Source: Nannobrachium achirus (taxonomy: Eukaryota; Chordata; Actinopteri; Myctophiformes; Myctophidae). From it: a stretch of DNA of 64,000 bases. The notes beneath the pieces were generated by a model. That model did no database searches and had not been told where the DNA came from. It saw only the letters and a list, made by a program, of their open reading frames with translations. The position numbers were made by a program, and so were the translations under genes. Location: assembly GCA_963921795.1 (NCBI GenBank), contig OY997639.1:49405395-49469394 (forward strand), in the 5' to 3' direction. Below, in pieces: positions 10,901 to 21,423 of the stretch; the stretch's first letter is position 1, and every line of letters starts with the position of its first letter.

Positions 10901-12950
10901 ACCCAAGAGTTTTGCAGAGCCTGAATAACAACTCTGTACATGTGGGTGGGTGGCTAGAAGACAGTGACTAGGCTATATGCACATCTGCCGCCTGCTTGTA
11001 TCCATGATTCTGTGCATGTGGCTCTCTAATGATGGTGTGTGATAGAATATTGTCTGGGTAAACAAAGCAGTATGCCAAACTGTTAAAAAAAATAAAACAA
11101 GCCGTTGACTCAATGACTCATACATACATACAGTATGTGGACTAGTGAGAGAGAAAGAGACAGAGAACATGGTGGAAACCTTCAAACTAGAGATGGTGAC
11201 TAGAACGTCCCATTGTGAATTTCCCAAAATTCTTAAGTGAAATCTTAAACACGCACGTCGCACACTAAGTTGTAATAATATACTATTCTCATTAGCTCAT
11301 CAAATCAATGTAAGCTGATTAAATGTAATTACTTTCTAAATTAATGTTTTAAACCTATACACACACCATGAACATGCCCTAGTAAAAACTTCAAAACAAC
11401 TTTATTAACAACATGCAACACACAAGTTGACTACTGTCAAGTATATTTTTTTTACTCAAAGTTCTAGTTGCAGCTACCCCTGGCCAGCATATTGTTCAAG
11501 GCCTGGTGCATGGAAATACTGTTTTTCATTTCACTATAATGGTCTTGGAATATATATTTGAGTGACATTTTGTAATGACCACCTTTTTCTTTGTGACTGC
11601 ACTAATTCATTACGGTTCCATTTGTGTAATTTAACTCTGTTACTTTCCAACCCTGCCACAGAATGAGCAACGCTCCACTTCCCTTCAATAGCTACAAGAT
11701 GAGGCTGTTCAGCATTTAGACTTCAACGGCTCCAGGGAAGGTGCTCAAAGCCGTCGTACCGGATGAAAGGGGTTTAAACCTTGTATGTGTGTGTGTATGT
11801 TTGAGAGCAAACAGGAGGGGGAGAGAGAGATGAAGAGCAAGTGAGACAGTATGAGTGCATGCCAGCATAGTACCAGTGAATATTTTAAGTACAAGGGCAG
11901 ATGATGATGCACTAGCTAGCAAATCAAAGCCAGCACAGAGCTAACAGCATGACAGGGCAAGTTACCTGTGATTTGCTTTTCTACATTAACGGTTGGCAGC
12001 AGCCATTATACCGGTGCCATTTAGTGATGGGTCCTCCTTACTTACATATTATGTTCTACCATGCTGCTAGCGTCCTTCTGGGTCCAGCGCGGTGTGGAGG
12101 GCTTATTCAACATTTTCAAAAAAACTGAAATTAAAAAATGTGATTCTTTTCCCCCATGAATAACAACCCACCCGTTCATTGGCCTAGCAGCAGCACAGCC
12201 AGTAATACTCTGTGGACAGAACAGCAGCATTAGCCAGAGAATAGCCAATTTAACAATATCAAGGCCTGGTGGTGGGAGCGACGGGCACCGTTTGCTATTC
12301 CTCAGTCATTTCTGCCGACCTGCTGCCTTTCCTATCAATCAATCTGAGCCCCAGGGCCAGACAGGGAATGAGTCTGCCCATTCCGTCGGTGCCACTTGAT
12401 TGTGTGTGTACGCGCACACGCACAAATGCACGCGTCTGTGTGAGAGAAGCAAAGACAAAGCAAGAGCGTGTCTTAGAGAGAAAGAGTATATTGAATGATA
12501 GCAAGAGAGGATGTGAGAGAGAGGAAATACAATAGAGAGGAGAGGAAAAGCAATGGAGCAACGAAGTGGTAATGGCTCCCTTGGTTCAACAGCCGCTACC
12601 TAGAATGATGGGCTGTGATACATAACGTTTGACCTAGCAGTTTCTCTAAATGTGTATCAAGTGATATCACCTGGTTGGTTATTATTGAATTCATTTCATT
12701 TACTTGTGTAAATAAATAAAAATCAAGTTGAGAATATAATTGGAAACTACATTACCCACAACTGTATCACCAGAATTATATTAGAAATGTCAAGCGGCTT
12801 TTCAAACGCCCACGAGTGTGAAAATGACAATCTTTATAGCATTTTCATTAAATTCTTTATTCAAACTGCCTACAGTACATACATTATGTGGATATAACGC
12901 TATAGTGAAATTACATTTTCATGGTTCCATTCCATCATCTTTTATATATA

Positions 12951-13340
12951 TCCATCCATCCATCCATCTCCAACTGCTTATCCGGAATTGGGTAACAGTT
13001 CCAACTGAGACTTCCAGATTTCCTTATCCCGAGCAACTTCCTCCACTCCCTCAGGGAGTATACCGAGGCGTTCCCAAGCCAGTTTGGAGATATAATCCCT
13101 CCATCCGGTCTTTGGTCTGCCACGGGGTCTCCTCCCAGTGGGACGCATATCGAGGACCTTCCTAGGAAGGTGCTCGGGGGGCTACTAGATGCCGAACCAC
13201 CTAAGCTGACTCCTTTCCAAGTGTAGGAGCAGCGGTTCTACTCCAAGTCTCTCTCGGGTGACTGAACTTCTCACACTATCTCTAAGGGAGATACCAGCCA
13301 CCCGTCTGAGGAAACCCATTTCGGCCGCTTGTGTTGCTTC
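12951..13340 (-). mobile_element. LINE 3' end with (ATGG)n tail, minus
   Basis: Read on the minus strand it encodes a decayed C-terminal end of a non-LTR retrotransposon ORF2 (GRRPRGRPKT-like, TRWRDYI, DKEIW-like phrases as in the copy at 16146) and ends in a (GGAT)n tail at 12951-12968. Frames are interrupted. It is probably an L2/CR1-type or related fish LINE, but no clade is assigned without a search. Confidence 0.75.
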
Positions 13341-13639
13341 TGGTGTCTTTACTGTCTTTACTAAATAAGGTGCAGGTCTTCACAGAGCTGATCTCTGAAA
13401 TATTGATATTTGGCTACAAAAGGCCACCATTATGAAAAACACCTGTTCTGGGGTGTCTGGCCAAATCAGAGGTAAAGTACCGACAGCCTCACCTGATCAA
13501 CAGTAGGTTGGCAGTGATAAGAGTCTTAAAACATGGGGTAAAAGGCATAACAACTACATTGGGGAGAATATATATATATATAGAAAAGATCAAAACAGTT
13601 TATCAATATACTGTATACGGACAAATACATGTAGGCTAC

Positions 13640-13641
<2 letters not shown>

Positions 13642-13722
<81 letters not shown>
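13642..13722 (+). repeat. (GT)n microsatellite
   Basis: A pure GT tract of about 81 bp. Poly-Cys/Val and poly-Thr/His open frames over it are artefacts. Confidence 0.97.
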
Positions 13723-13723
<1 letters not shown>

Positions 13724-14407
13724 ATTTGCGCACAGCTGCATGCACATTTATATCCAGTATATATAGCCTGTTCTCAATGATGCTTATTTTGATATTTAAA
13801 AAATACTTACAAGCTGAGAAAAACAGTAACTATGATCAATATTTAGATCTGCAATCAATCAAAAGTCACCTTCTACCTTGTACTATCCATACAGTTTAGC
13901 TGGTTGTCTATGAGCTGCCATAGAGAATATAACCTACCCAGCTGTCAGGGGGTTTTATTCCCCACAGAGTTGTGTGACTGTGAACCAGACAAAGATACTC
14001 CCACAGAAAAGTACATCTACAGTTCACAATGGGAACTTTATGGGGACTTTTAAAAAGGTAGGAGGGCCAAGTACAACTTAACTTTTAAAAAGGTCTGGTA
14101 AGAGCACATACCACATAATCGATCCTTATCCTTTTCGCAGGTTCGAATCCGACCCAAGGCTCTTACTTGGTCATCCTTGTTTTTCTCACTGTTACAGTAA
14201 AACCATTATGCAGAAATGACAAGAGGAAATCCCAAAGCCAATTATATGGATCTCAGGATCCACAGAGGAACAGCATGAATCCAATGTTGATCTCGGACTT
14301 CATGTGGCCAGCCTGTGACGACAGTATGACTTATTCTATGATGTATGACTCCAAATTTGGAATCAATGCAATTCAGGCCGGGAACACATTTTGCTGTTTG
14401 GGAGGGG

Positions 14408-14495
14408 CTTACAGTACATGTACAGTATGTAGCAACATATTTGTTTTGTAGGCTAATTTCTGATTTAGCCCTATTCTATAGGTTAGGCCTAAATG
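14408..14495 (+). repeat. Dispersed repeat end (…GGCCTAAATGGGTTA)
   Basis: The segment with ACAGTACATGTACAGTATGT, then AGCAACATATTTGTTTT, and the end TTAGGCCTAAATGGGTTA recurs at 49226-49328 in a rad21 intron. The end resembles the right terminus of the hairpin-bearing TTAACCCATTTA family, so these may be relatives or deletion derivatives. Confidence 0.6.
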
Positions 14496-15220
14496 GGTTA
14501 GAAACAAAAAAACAAAACAAAAAAAAGGCAGCAGGAAGTCTATACAATAGTGACCACGTTTTAGAAATGAAGTACACAATAGAGGCCAAATAAATGTCTA
14601 AGGGGAGAAGAAACTAGAGCAAATGTTACAATGTTAACATTTCGAGTCCATGATGCAGGCATCTGATGTCCCACCAAGAAAACTTCTGTTAGGTCGCTAA
14701 AAATAATAGCCAACGATGAGAAGCATTGGCGGTCCTACTTCCCATATTCATGAATCTAGCTGGCTAACTTCTAATCTCACCTGGACTCTTTGTTCCACTG
14801 ACACAACAGTGGATAATATCACTCTTCTACATCGCTATGTTTCTATTTAGCACATCTTCCTTTGGTCTCTCCCCCTCTTCTTGTGTTTGATGAATAGGAG
14901 AGTACAATAAAAGAGAATAATAGCATGTGTGCTCTCAATTGAGTCCTCTCAGCACATTACAGGTCACTGGCTCCCTGGAAAGTACATTTGTCTCCAAAAA
15001 AGCCAACTTGTTCATTCATGCATTATGAAAAGGGTCTGTTTTTGCCTTTGATGCCATTATATTTTTAAGACATAATTTTCAATAACTGTTGTCCTGTTGG
15101 CATAAATGGATCTGGGTAAACAGTTAGGCATTCAATATTATTAAGGCAAAGGTTTATTTTCTCAAGGAAAGGATCAATAACTTGAACAGCAACTCTGAAA
15201 ACAGTAATTGCGACAATACT

Positions 15221-16062
15221 AGTGTAACGGAGGTGATGCAAACCTCCCCACCCGGACTTCGAACCCGGGCCTCCCGCGTTAAAGTCTAATATCTTATTCT
15301 TTTTATTTTTATTTTTTATATCTTATTCTTAACTCATTGAGTGCCAATCCCGAACTAGTTCGGCTTTATTAGCGTATCGTAGAGTGCCGATCCCGAACAA
15401 GTTCGGCTTTTTAAAAAAAAAAAAAAAAAAAATCTTTGAAAAAAAAAAATTTGATTTTTTTTTTTGTTTTTTTTTTTGGACTCCATCAAATCTGGTGAAC
15501 ATGATTTCAATCGCGATTTTGCATGTTCCACCCCATACAACCCCATCTAACATACAGGGCAGCCATTTTTGTTTACATTACATGTAAAACATAATGGCGA
15601 TTATCTCAAGAATGCCTGAACGGATTTCCAATCGGATTTTTTTGTTTGAAAGCTGTGAACAAACTGCACAAATCCACTCCACTGCAATCCAGGATTGCAT
15701 TGGATTTTTTAGAGCTCATTCTTCTCTGTTTTTTTCCCATGCATGAGGTGTGCAAGGTTTAATCATGGCTAAGTTGACGAAAATAAGGCTTCTAAAATGC
15801 TTGGTAGCCAATAGCTAACTTCAAGCTAACTTCATCCTCTTCCTGTACATGCACAAAGGAAAGTGTTCAGGCAAGTCATGGCTCCAGGGCTTGGGCATGC
15901 ATTACCAGCATATCTCTATTATTCTCTGGTCACTGGGCGCCCTCTAGTGGTGATAGGCTGGCACTCAATGAGTTACACCAAAGGGATATCCCTATGGAAC
16001 GAGGGAGATACTAGACTTTTGAGGCTTCAAGGCTGGGGCTGCGACTCTCTCCGCCACACTAG
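15221..16062. mobile_element. TIR element interrupted by a second element
   Basis: The left end GTGTAACGGAGGTGATG and the inverted right end CTCTCCGCCACAC are similar, and left and right halves match terminally once the insertion at 15332-15973 is taken out. The left half contains a pol III B-box-like GGTTCGAAGTCC on the minus strand (15259-15274), suggesting tRNA ancestry. Boundaries are approximate. Confidence 0.5.
15332..15973. mobile_element. Tc1/mariner-style element nested in 15221-16062
   Basis: Perfect inverted ends ACTCATTGAGTGCCA and TGGCACTCAATGAGT are flanked on both sides by TA. The 642-bp interior has a repeated phrase CCCGAACWAGTTCGGCTTT near 15350 and 15397 and long A/T runs, and encodes no transposase. 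A fragment of the same terminus (ACTCAATGAGTTA) is at about 26661. Confidence 0.7.
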
Positions 16063-16145
16063 GTATTCTTAAATGTGCTATAGTAACATTAGTAATTAAC
16101 CATTTGGCAATACAAATTTTGGCCGATGAATACTATAATACTATA

Positions 16146-16472
16146 GACTTGGAGTAGAACCGCTGCTCCTACACTTGGAAAGGAGTCAGCTTAGGTGGTT
16201 CGGGCATCTAGTATGGATGCCCCCCGAGCGCCTTCCTAGGAAGGTCCTCGATGCACGTCTCACTGGGAGGAGACCCCGTGGCAGACCAAAGACCAGATGG
16301 AGGGATTATATCTCCAGACTGGCTTGGGAACGCCTCGGTATACTCCCTGAGGGAGTGGAGGAAGTTGCTCGGGATAAGGAAATCTGGAAATCTGGTCTCA
16401 GTTGGAACTGTTACCCCCGCGACCCGATTCCGGATAAGCGGTTGAAGATGGATGGATGGATGGATGGAATAC
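16146..16472 (+). mobile_element. LINE ORF2 C-terminal fragment, plus
   Basis: A 5'-truncated non-LTR retrotransposon. The frame reads SQLRWFGHLVWMPPERLPRK, then GRRPRGRPKTRWRDYISRLA and ends near PIPDKRLKMDGW before a (GGAT)n tail. These phrases are typical of the C-terminus of fish LINE ORF2. It is the inverted counterpart of the copy at 12951-13340, about 3 kb away, and begins at ACTTGGAGTAGAACC, internal to that copy. Confidence 0.8.
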
Positions 16473-16793
16473 AATAATTTAAATGTTACCTTTTCCCTCA
16501 AAGTAATGAAAGGACACAACGGCCCATTACAAAGCTGGAACGTGCTTTATGATTACTACGGTTGAGTATCATTTGGATTTTATCCAATACCGGTTTAGCA
16601 TACATTTTATCCAATATATGCCAAACCAGTACTTTTAAAAAGCGATGCCGGTGCCTAAACGCTGCCAGAACAGGTTAACTGTTGTAGAAGATTGTGACTT
16701 AAAAACTTGATTATTTTGTCCATTAGGCCCACGGAAGACAGTTTTTGAGTGAGCAGAAGACGCTGGACAGACGGACAGCATAAAGACAGACAG

Positions 16794-16976
<183 letters not shown>

Positions 16977-17226
16977 AGTGCCGATTCCGTGCTGCTATTG
17001 TTGCATAGTAAGATGAGGGTCTGAGTCACCTGAGCAACACTTTTCCTGAGGGAGAACCACACTTTTCTGCGCCCTTGAAGAACACAGCGTGGCTGTCTGT
17101 GAAGCATGCAAAGGGTTGTGCACGTGCAATGCATGCATTTGTGTGTACGTCATTAAGTCCAAATTAAGAGTGTGAGGTGAAAGAGGGAGGGAAGACTTGC
17201 AAACACACAAACCCCATCTCCCCTTA

Positions 17227-17231
<5 letters not shown>

Positions 17232-17273
<42 letters not shown>
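17232..17273 (+). repeat. (CA)n microsatellite
   Basis: A CA tract of about 42 bp. Confidence 0.95.
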
Positions 17274-17275
<2 letters not shown>

Positions 17276-17945
17276 TAGTACACAGATATTAGCACAGCAC
17301 TCAGCCACCAGAGCCATGGAATAGTGCCACTCATCATCATTAGATTCATAAGAGAATGAGATGAGGGGGGAGACAGAGAGAGAGCGAAAAGCTGGCATAC
17401 ATATAGTACCTTCAGCCTTCCTCATCACTCACTTAAACGGTGAGAGAAAACGACAAGCACCAGATCAAGAACGGGAGAGCATGACGAGACTGAGGGAGGG
17501 AGAGAGGGAGGGAAAAGAGCTGCTTTGAAAGAGAAAGGATGACTGGGGAGACGCGAGGGCAGAGAGAGAATGTTAGAAAAACAACCGAGGCAGAGACAAA
17601 AATATATATATAACGCTGGTGGAAACCGAGAGACGGTGCATTAGTCTCGCCTCTGTAAAATAAGACTTTTATCGGGCAGGACGATTCATGTTGCCTACTC
17701 AAACAGAGGTCAGGGAGTTAAGGTCCGCTTGCAGGCCATCAAAACTCCTCTGCATGCCTTGGAAATGAGTGCCTTACAAAAGACTAAAGGAAATCACCTG
17801 CCTGAGAAACAGGCATATCTATAGGAGGGTGGAAAGAGAGCAATGGAAAGCAAGCAGATGGAAAAGAGACAGAGGGAGGGATGGAGGTGGATGGGGATGA
17901 GTGTCCACATCATGCATCTAGGAAAATGATCTGCTAAGTGGCTAT

Positions 17946-18339
17946 TAGGCATGGGTCAGAATACTCTATAATTCAAATAATCGTTTGAGGATAAAACTTT
18001 ATAACCAATATTATTTATTTTTTATGTATTTATATATTATATTTGCAAAGGCTATGCTGCCATCCAAAGCCAGCCCATAGTACCTACATTATTACATATT
18101 TCTAGTATAGTATTTTTCTGTTCAGCATTAGCATTGTCATGTTAGCCTAATGTACACAGCTAGTAGGCATCAACATTCACTGTTGAAGCTTTTGTTTTCT
18201 TAATGGTTTAGTTACAATAACGTAAGAGATGCACATGCTACTGTCTTTATGTATGAAAACCATTCGATGGCGAGTGGTCAAATAATCCAATACTCATATT
18301 AATAGCAGTAGAATAATCCATTTGTCTTGCACATCCCTA
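17946..18339. mobile_element. hAT-like MITE with perfect TSD GTGGCTAT
   Basis: A 394-bp non-coding element starts TAGGCATGGGTCAGAAT and ends TTGCACATCCCTA. The perfect 8-bp duplication GTGGCTAT lies at 17938-17945 and 18340-18347. Interior phrases such as TCAAATAATCG are typical of fish hAT-derived MITEs. The same octamer is the target of the element at 32960. Confidence 0.85.
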
Positions 18340-18370
18340 GTGGCTATGCTACAGCTGAGATGTAAGAGTA

Positions 18371-18372
<2 letters not shown>

Positions 18373-18422
<50 letters not shown>
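18373..18422 (+). repeat. (GT)n microsatellite
   Basis: A GT tract of about 50 bp, followed by degenerate CA-rich sequence. Confidence 0.95.
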
Positions 18423-18423
<1 letters not shown>

Positions 18424-19556
18424 ATACCACAACACCAACACAATCCCACACTTCATTCTGTGTAATTCATTCGAGCACGGGCGCTCTACCTCATCATGCA
18501 CACCTGCACGTGCATGCAGACGTGCAAACACACACACACGCGTTCCTATTTCCCATCCACATAAACCCCCCATTTCCACTACAATAACAAAGTCTGTGAC
18601 AAGCAGGCTTGTCAGATGTGCATATGGTGAACTCGTCAGAGTATTACGCACACAAACCAGCTGCTTATAGCTAGACTATTTCTCAGCCATCTACCTGTGT
18701 GTTTGTGTAAGGTATGGAAGTGCTGTGTACAAGTGTGTGAATGCATGCAAGCCTGTGTGTGTGTGTGTGCGCGCGCACACACGTCAGGCAGGCAGCTCTC
18801 CGCAGGGCTCAACTAACTAAGATTAATTGCACCTAATCCACATTGCCAGGTGGAACATGGACCACGGAACGTGCACACTCGCACACACAATCGCACTCTC
18901 TCACACGCAAACTCACACACTTCCCATTATAGTGTTCCTGCAGAAAATTAGCCCCCGCGTCTCTCCAGACACCCAGGACCAGACCAGAACTCGATACCGC
19001 CATTTATTTCCCCGCAACGCGCACATTTATCACTGCTGCCTCCTTCCGGCAGACGAGCCGACGAACGGACAGAGTGCCATGACCGGAGGACCAGACATCC
19101 AACTCGCCCGTATCTGCCAGCTGACCTTGAGCAATACCACAACCGTGTCCTCGTTTCTCTTCAGAGACCTTAAAAGGCAGGGTAAGTGATATTTAGTGGC
19201 GAAAACAATACTTAAAGCAGAGTAATTGCTGCTATAGCGTGTTTGTTCAGTAACAGGGGACTCCCTGTCCATGTCTTTAATAAACAGAACATACATTTGC
19301 AGGTGGGTTTAAAATTCTGCCCATCAGTTTAAATGTTGTAGTGTTACAATTCAAATTTTGTCTGCTTATTTATTGGGTCATCACATCCAAATTAACTTGT
19401 TTATTGTATGTTTCATGTATGAGTTCCCTCTCCTGTTTGGTAAACAAAATCGGTATACCGACTTTATCCAAAGAGCTGGAGAGACGAGGAAATTCCTGTT
19501 ACTGAACAAACACTGACTCTATAGCAATGAGTATTATCAGAATATAGAGCTATTTA

Positions 19557-20049
19557 AAGGGATATTCCACTTTCAAAAAACTTTTGGTCATTTTATTGTC
19601 TAATCTAGCTTTTATGAACACCATGAACAGTTTTTAATTTGCTTGATTCAATATTTAGATATTTGATGTAAATGTTACCAGGCCCTCCAAGCCCAGGGCC
19701 TCTCCCCACACACACCCATTGTAACTTGAAACCATGATAGATTCAATAAAAACACCCATTATCTTTTCTGGTGACTCATATTACCCTCCTAATATGTGAG
19801 CAGGCCATGTTTTTTCAATAACTTTTTTCATTTATTATATTTATATATGTATTATTATAATAAATGAAAAAGGTTATGGAAGAAACACGGCCTGCTCACA
19901 TATTAGGAGGGTAGTATGAGTCACCAGAAAAAAATAATGTGTGTTTTTAATGAATCTATCATGGTTAAAATGGAGTTTGAAGTTACAATGGGTGTGTATG
20001 TGGAGAGAAGCCCTTCCACTGTTTCCCTGTTGAAAGTGGAATATCCCTT
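19557..20049. mobile_element. Long foldback MITE, TA/TTAA flanks
   Basis: Termini AAAGGGATATTCCACTTTC and GAAAGTGGAATATCCCTTT are perfect inverted repeats. Much of the interior is also inverted: CTCATATTACCCTCCTAATA pairs with TATTAGGAGGGTAGTATGAG and GAGCAGGCCATGTTTTTTC with the sequence around 19885. Both sides read TTAA, so the duplication is TA (mariner-like) or TTAA. The 493-bp unit encodes nothing; a short frame within it is a by-product. Confidence 0.85.
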
Positions 20050-20126
20050 TAACACTGATTTTAACAAAGAAATATCACTTACCCCACCTTTAGCCATTTA
20101 AACTCCTGTATACTTTGTTGACTAGT

Positions 20127-20169
20127 GTCCCCCAGGGGATCTAGACCAGGTCCCCCAGGGGATCTAGAC
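20127..20169 (+). repeat. Two 20-bp direct repeats
   Basis: GTCCCCCAGGGGATCTAGAC occurs at 20127-20146 and 20150-20169. Each copy contains the palindrome CCCCAGGGG-like CCCCCAGGGG. No function is evident. Confidence 0.85.
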
Positions 20170-20335
20170 TAGACCCCCCCCTTTCCTCTGCAGGACCAAA
20201 TATGTCTTTGCACAAAATAACTGATCTTCAATCTCATGCTCGCAACAATCTTGTAGATATTTATATCTTGTTACAGAGATCTATTTTGCCTAATATTTGC
20301 CCCGACTCTATGGTTCATTTGGTACTGGGATTGAG

Positions 20336-21423
20336 ACTGAGGGCGGATTCACACTGGGTCCGATTGATTCAAACCCTTCCCGAATATGATTGTCTGGTCC
20401 CTGCTGGCAGGCATTCACATTGGCCAAGATTATTCTGTACTCGGGCTCTGTTGATTATGGGGCATTGGGAGTAGAGAATGTCATGTCACAGAAGTAGAAC
20501 TCTTGTCAGAGTTTAGAGCGGATAATAAAGTTTGACTGTGTCCCTGTTGAGTTATAATAATAACAAAACAATACACAACCAAAGCAGTGTGCGCTGTCTT
20601 TGAAACATCGCAATGTAACATTCCCCCTTGGGATAATAAAGGTATCTATCTATCTATCTAACGTCGTCTGTAATCATGGCATTACACTGACGTCACTGGT
20701 GCATCCCTGGCATCTTAAAAGTGATGTTCCAGACAAATACTTGTTATTTTTATCCTAGCAGCAGCGTCGCTAGTACACACAAGTTCTTTGCAGTTGTTTT
20801 TTCACAGCTCGTGCTAGTCTTTTTTTTATATACATTTTTATCCCACGATTTTGTAACCCATTTCTCACCCAGTGTCAACTGTCTAATGTAATCCTGGTCA
20901 CTACACTCCCTCTGCCAGCCTGGGGAGAGCAACGGACTGACCTCATGCTTCCTTCTATGCATGAGGAGTCCAAGTCGCAGAGGAAGGAGTTTCCCCGGTT
21001 GGACGTAGTGCGTGGAAGGAACTCCAACCAGTTCCTTTCCCCTCCATCAGGCGCCCCGGCAGTATAGAGACCAGGATTACTGCATGTTTTTTGTGAGGCT
21101 TGTGCCCCTCAAACACTAAAGGGATTATCATTTCTTGTCAACAATCAAGTAGAACTATCAGAAGGTGTAACTCAAGTAAAATAATGAGTCATTATACAAA
21201 TATATAAATGTATATGATTAATAGTCCACTTCCTTTTTGTACGGATGGCTTCACATTGCAGCGCTTCCGAGTACGCATCCAACGGACACCAGACCACTTC
21301 CCGAGGCCGTCCCGAGTACGGTACGGTGATCCGCTCCGGGAAATGGTACTTCACACTATCACAACATCTGGCAAGCAGTACTGGGTGCGTACCCGGAACC
21401 ATTGTGTGAATCCGCCCCAAGAA
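20336..21423. mobile_element. Possible TIR element (GGGCGGATTCACA)
   Basis: GGGCGGATTCACACTGG at 20340 is inverted at 21404 (GTGTGAATCCGCCCC). This may mark a 1.1-kb non-coding DNA element or two fragments of one family. Within it, 20610-20660 reads CCCCCTTGGGATAATAAAGG and (TATC)n, the style of a retroposon 3' tail. Confidence 0.35.
20643..20660 (+). repeat. (TATC)n retroposon-type tail
   Basis: Four TATC units directly follow TTGGGATAATAAAGG. This arrangement is common at LINE/SINE 3' ends in fish. Confidence 0.6.

Noticed and set aside
14085..14165. tRNA gene (GGTTCGAATCC B box near 14140)
   Set aside because: No complete cloverleaf or acceptor stem can be drawn; more likely a SINE relic.
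16175..16477. 100-codon frame as a host gene
   Set aside because: It is the C-terminal end of a LINE ORF2, 5'-truncated and ending in a GGAT tail.
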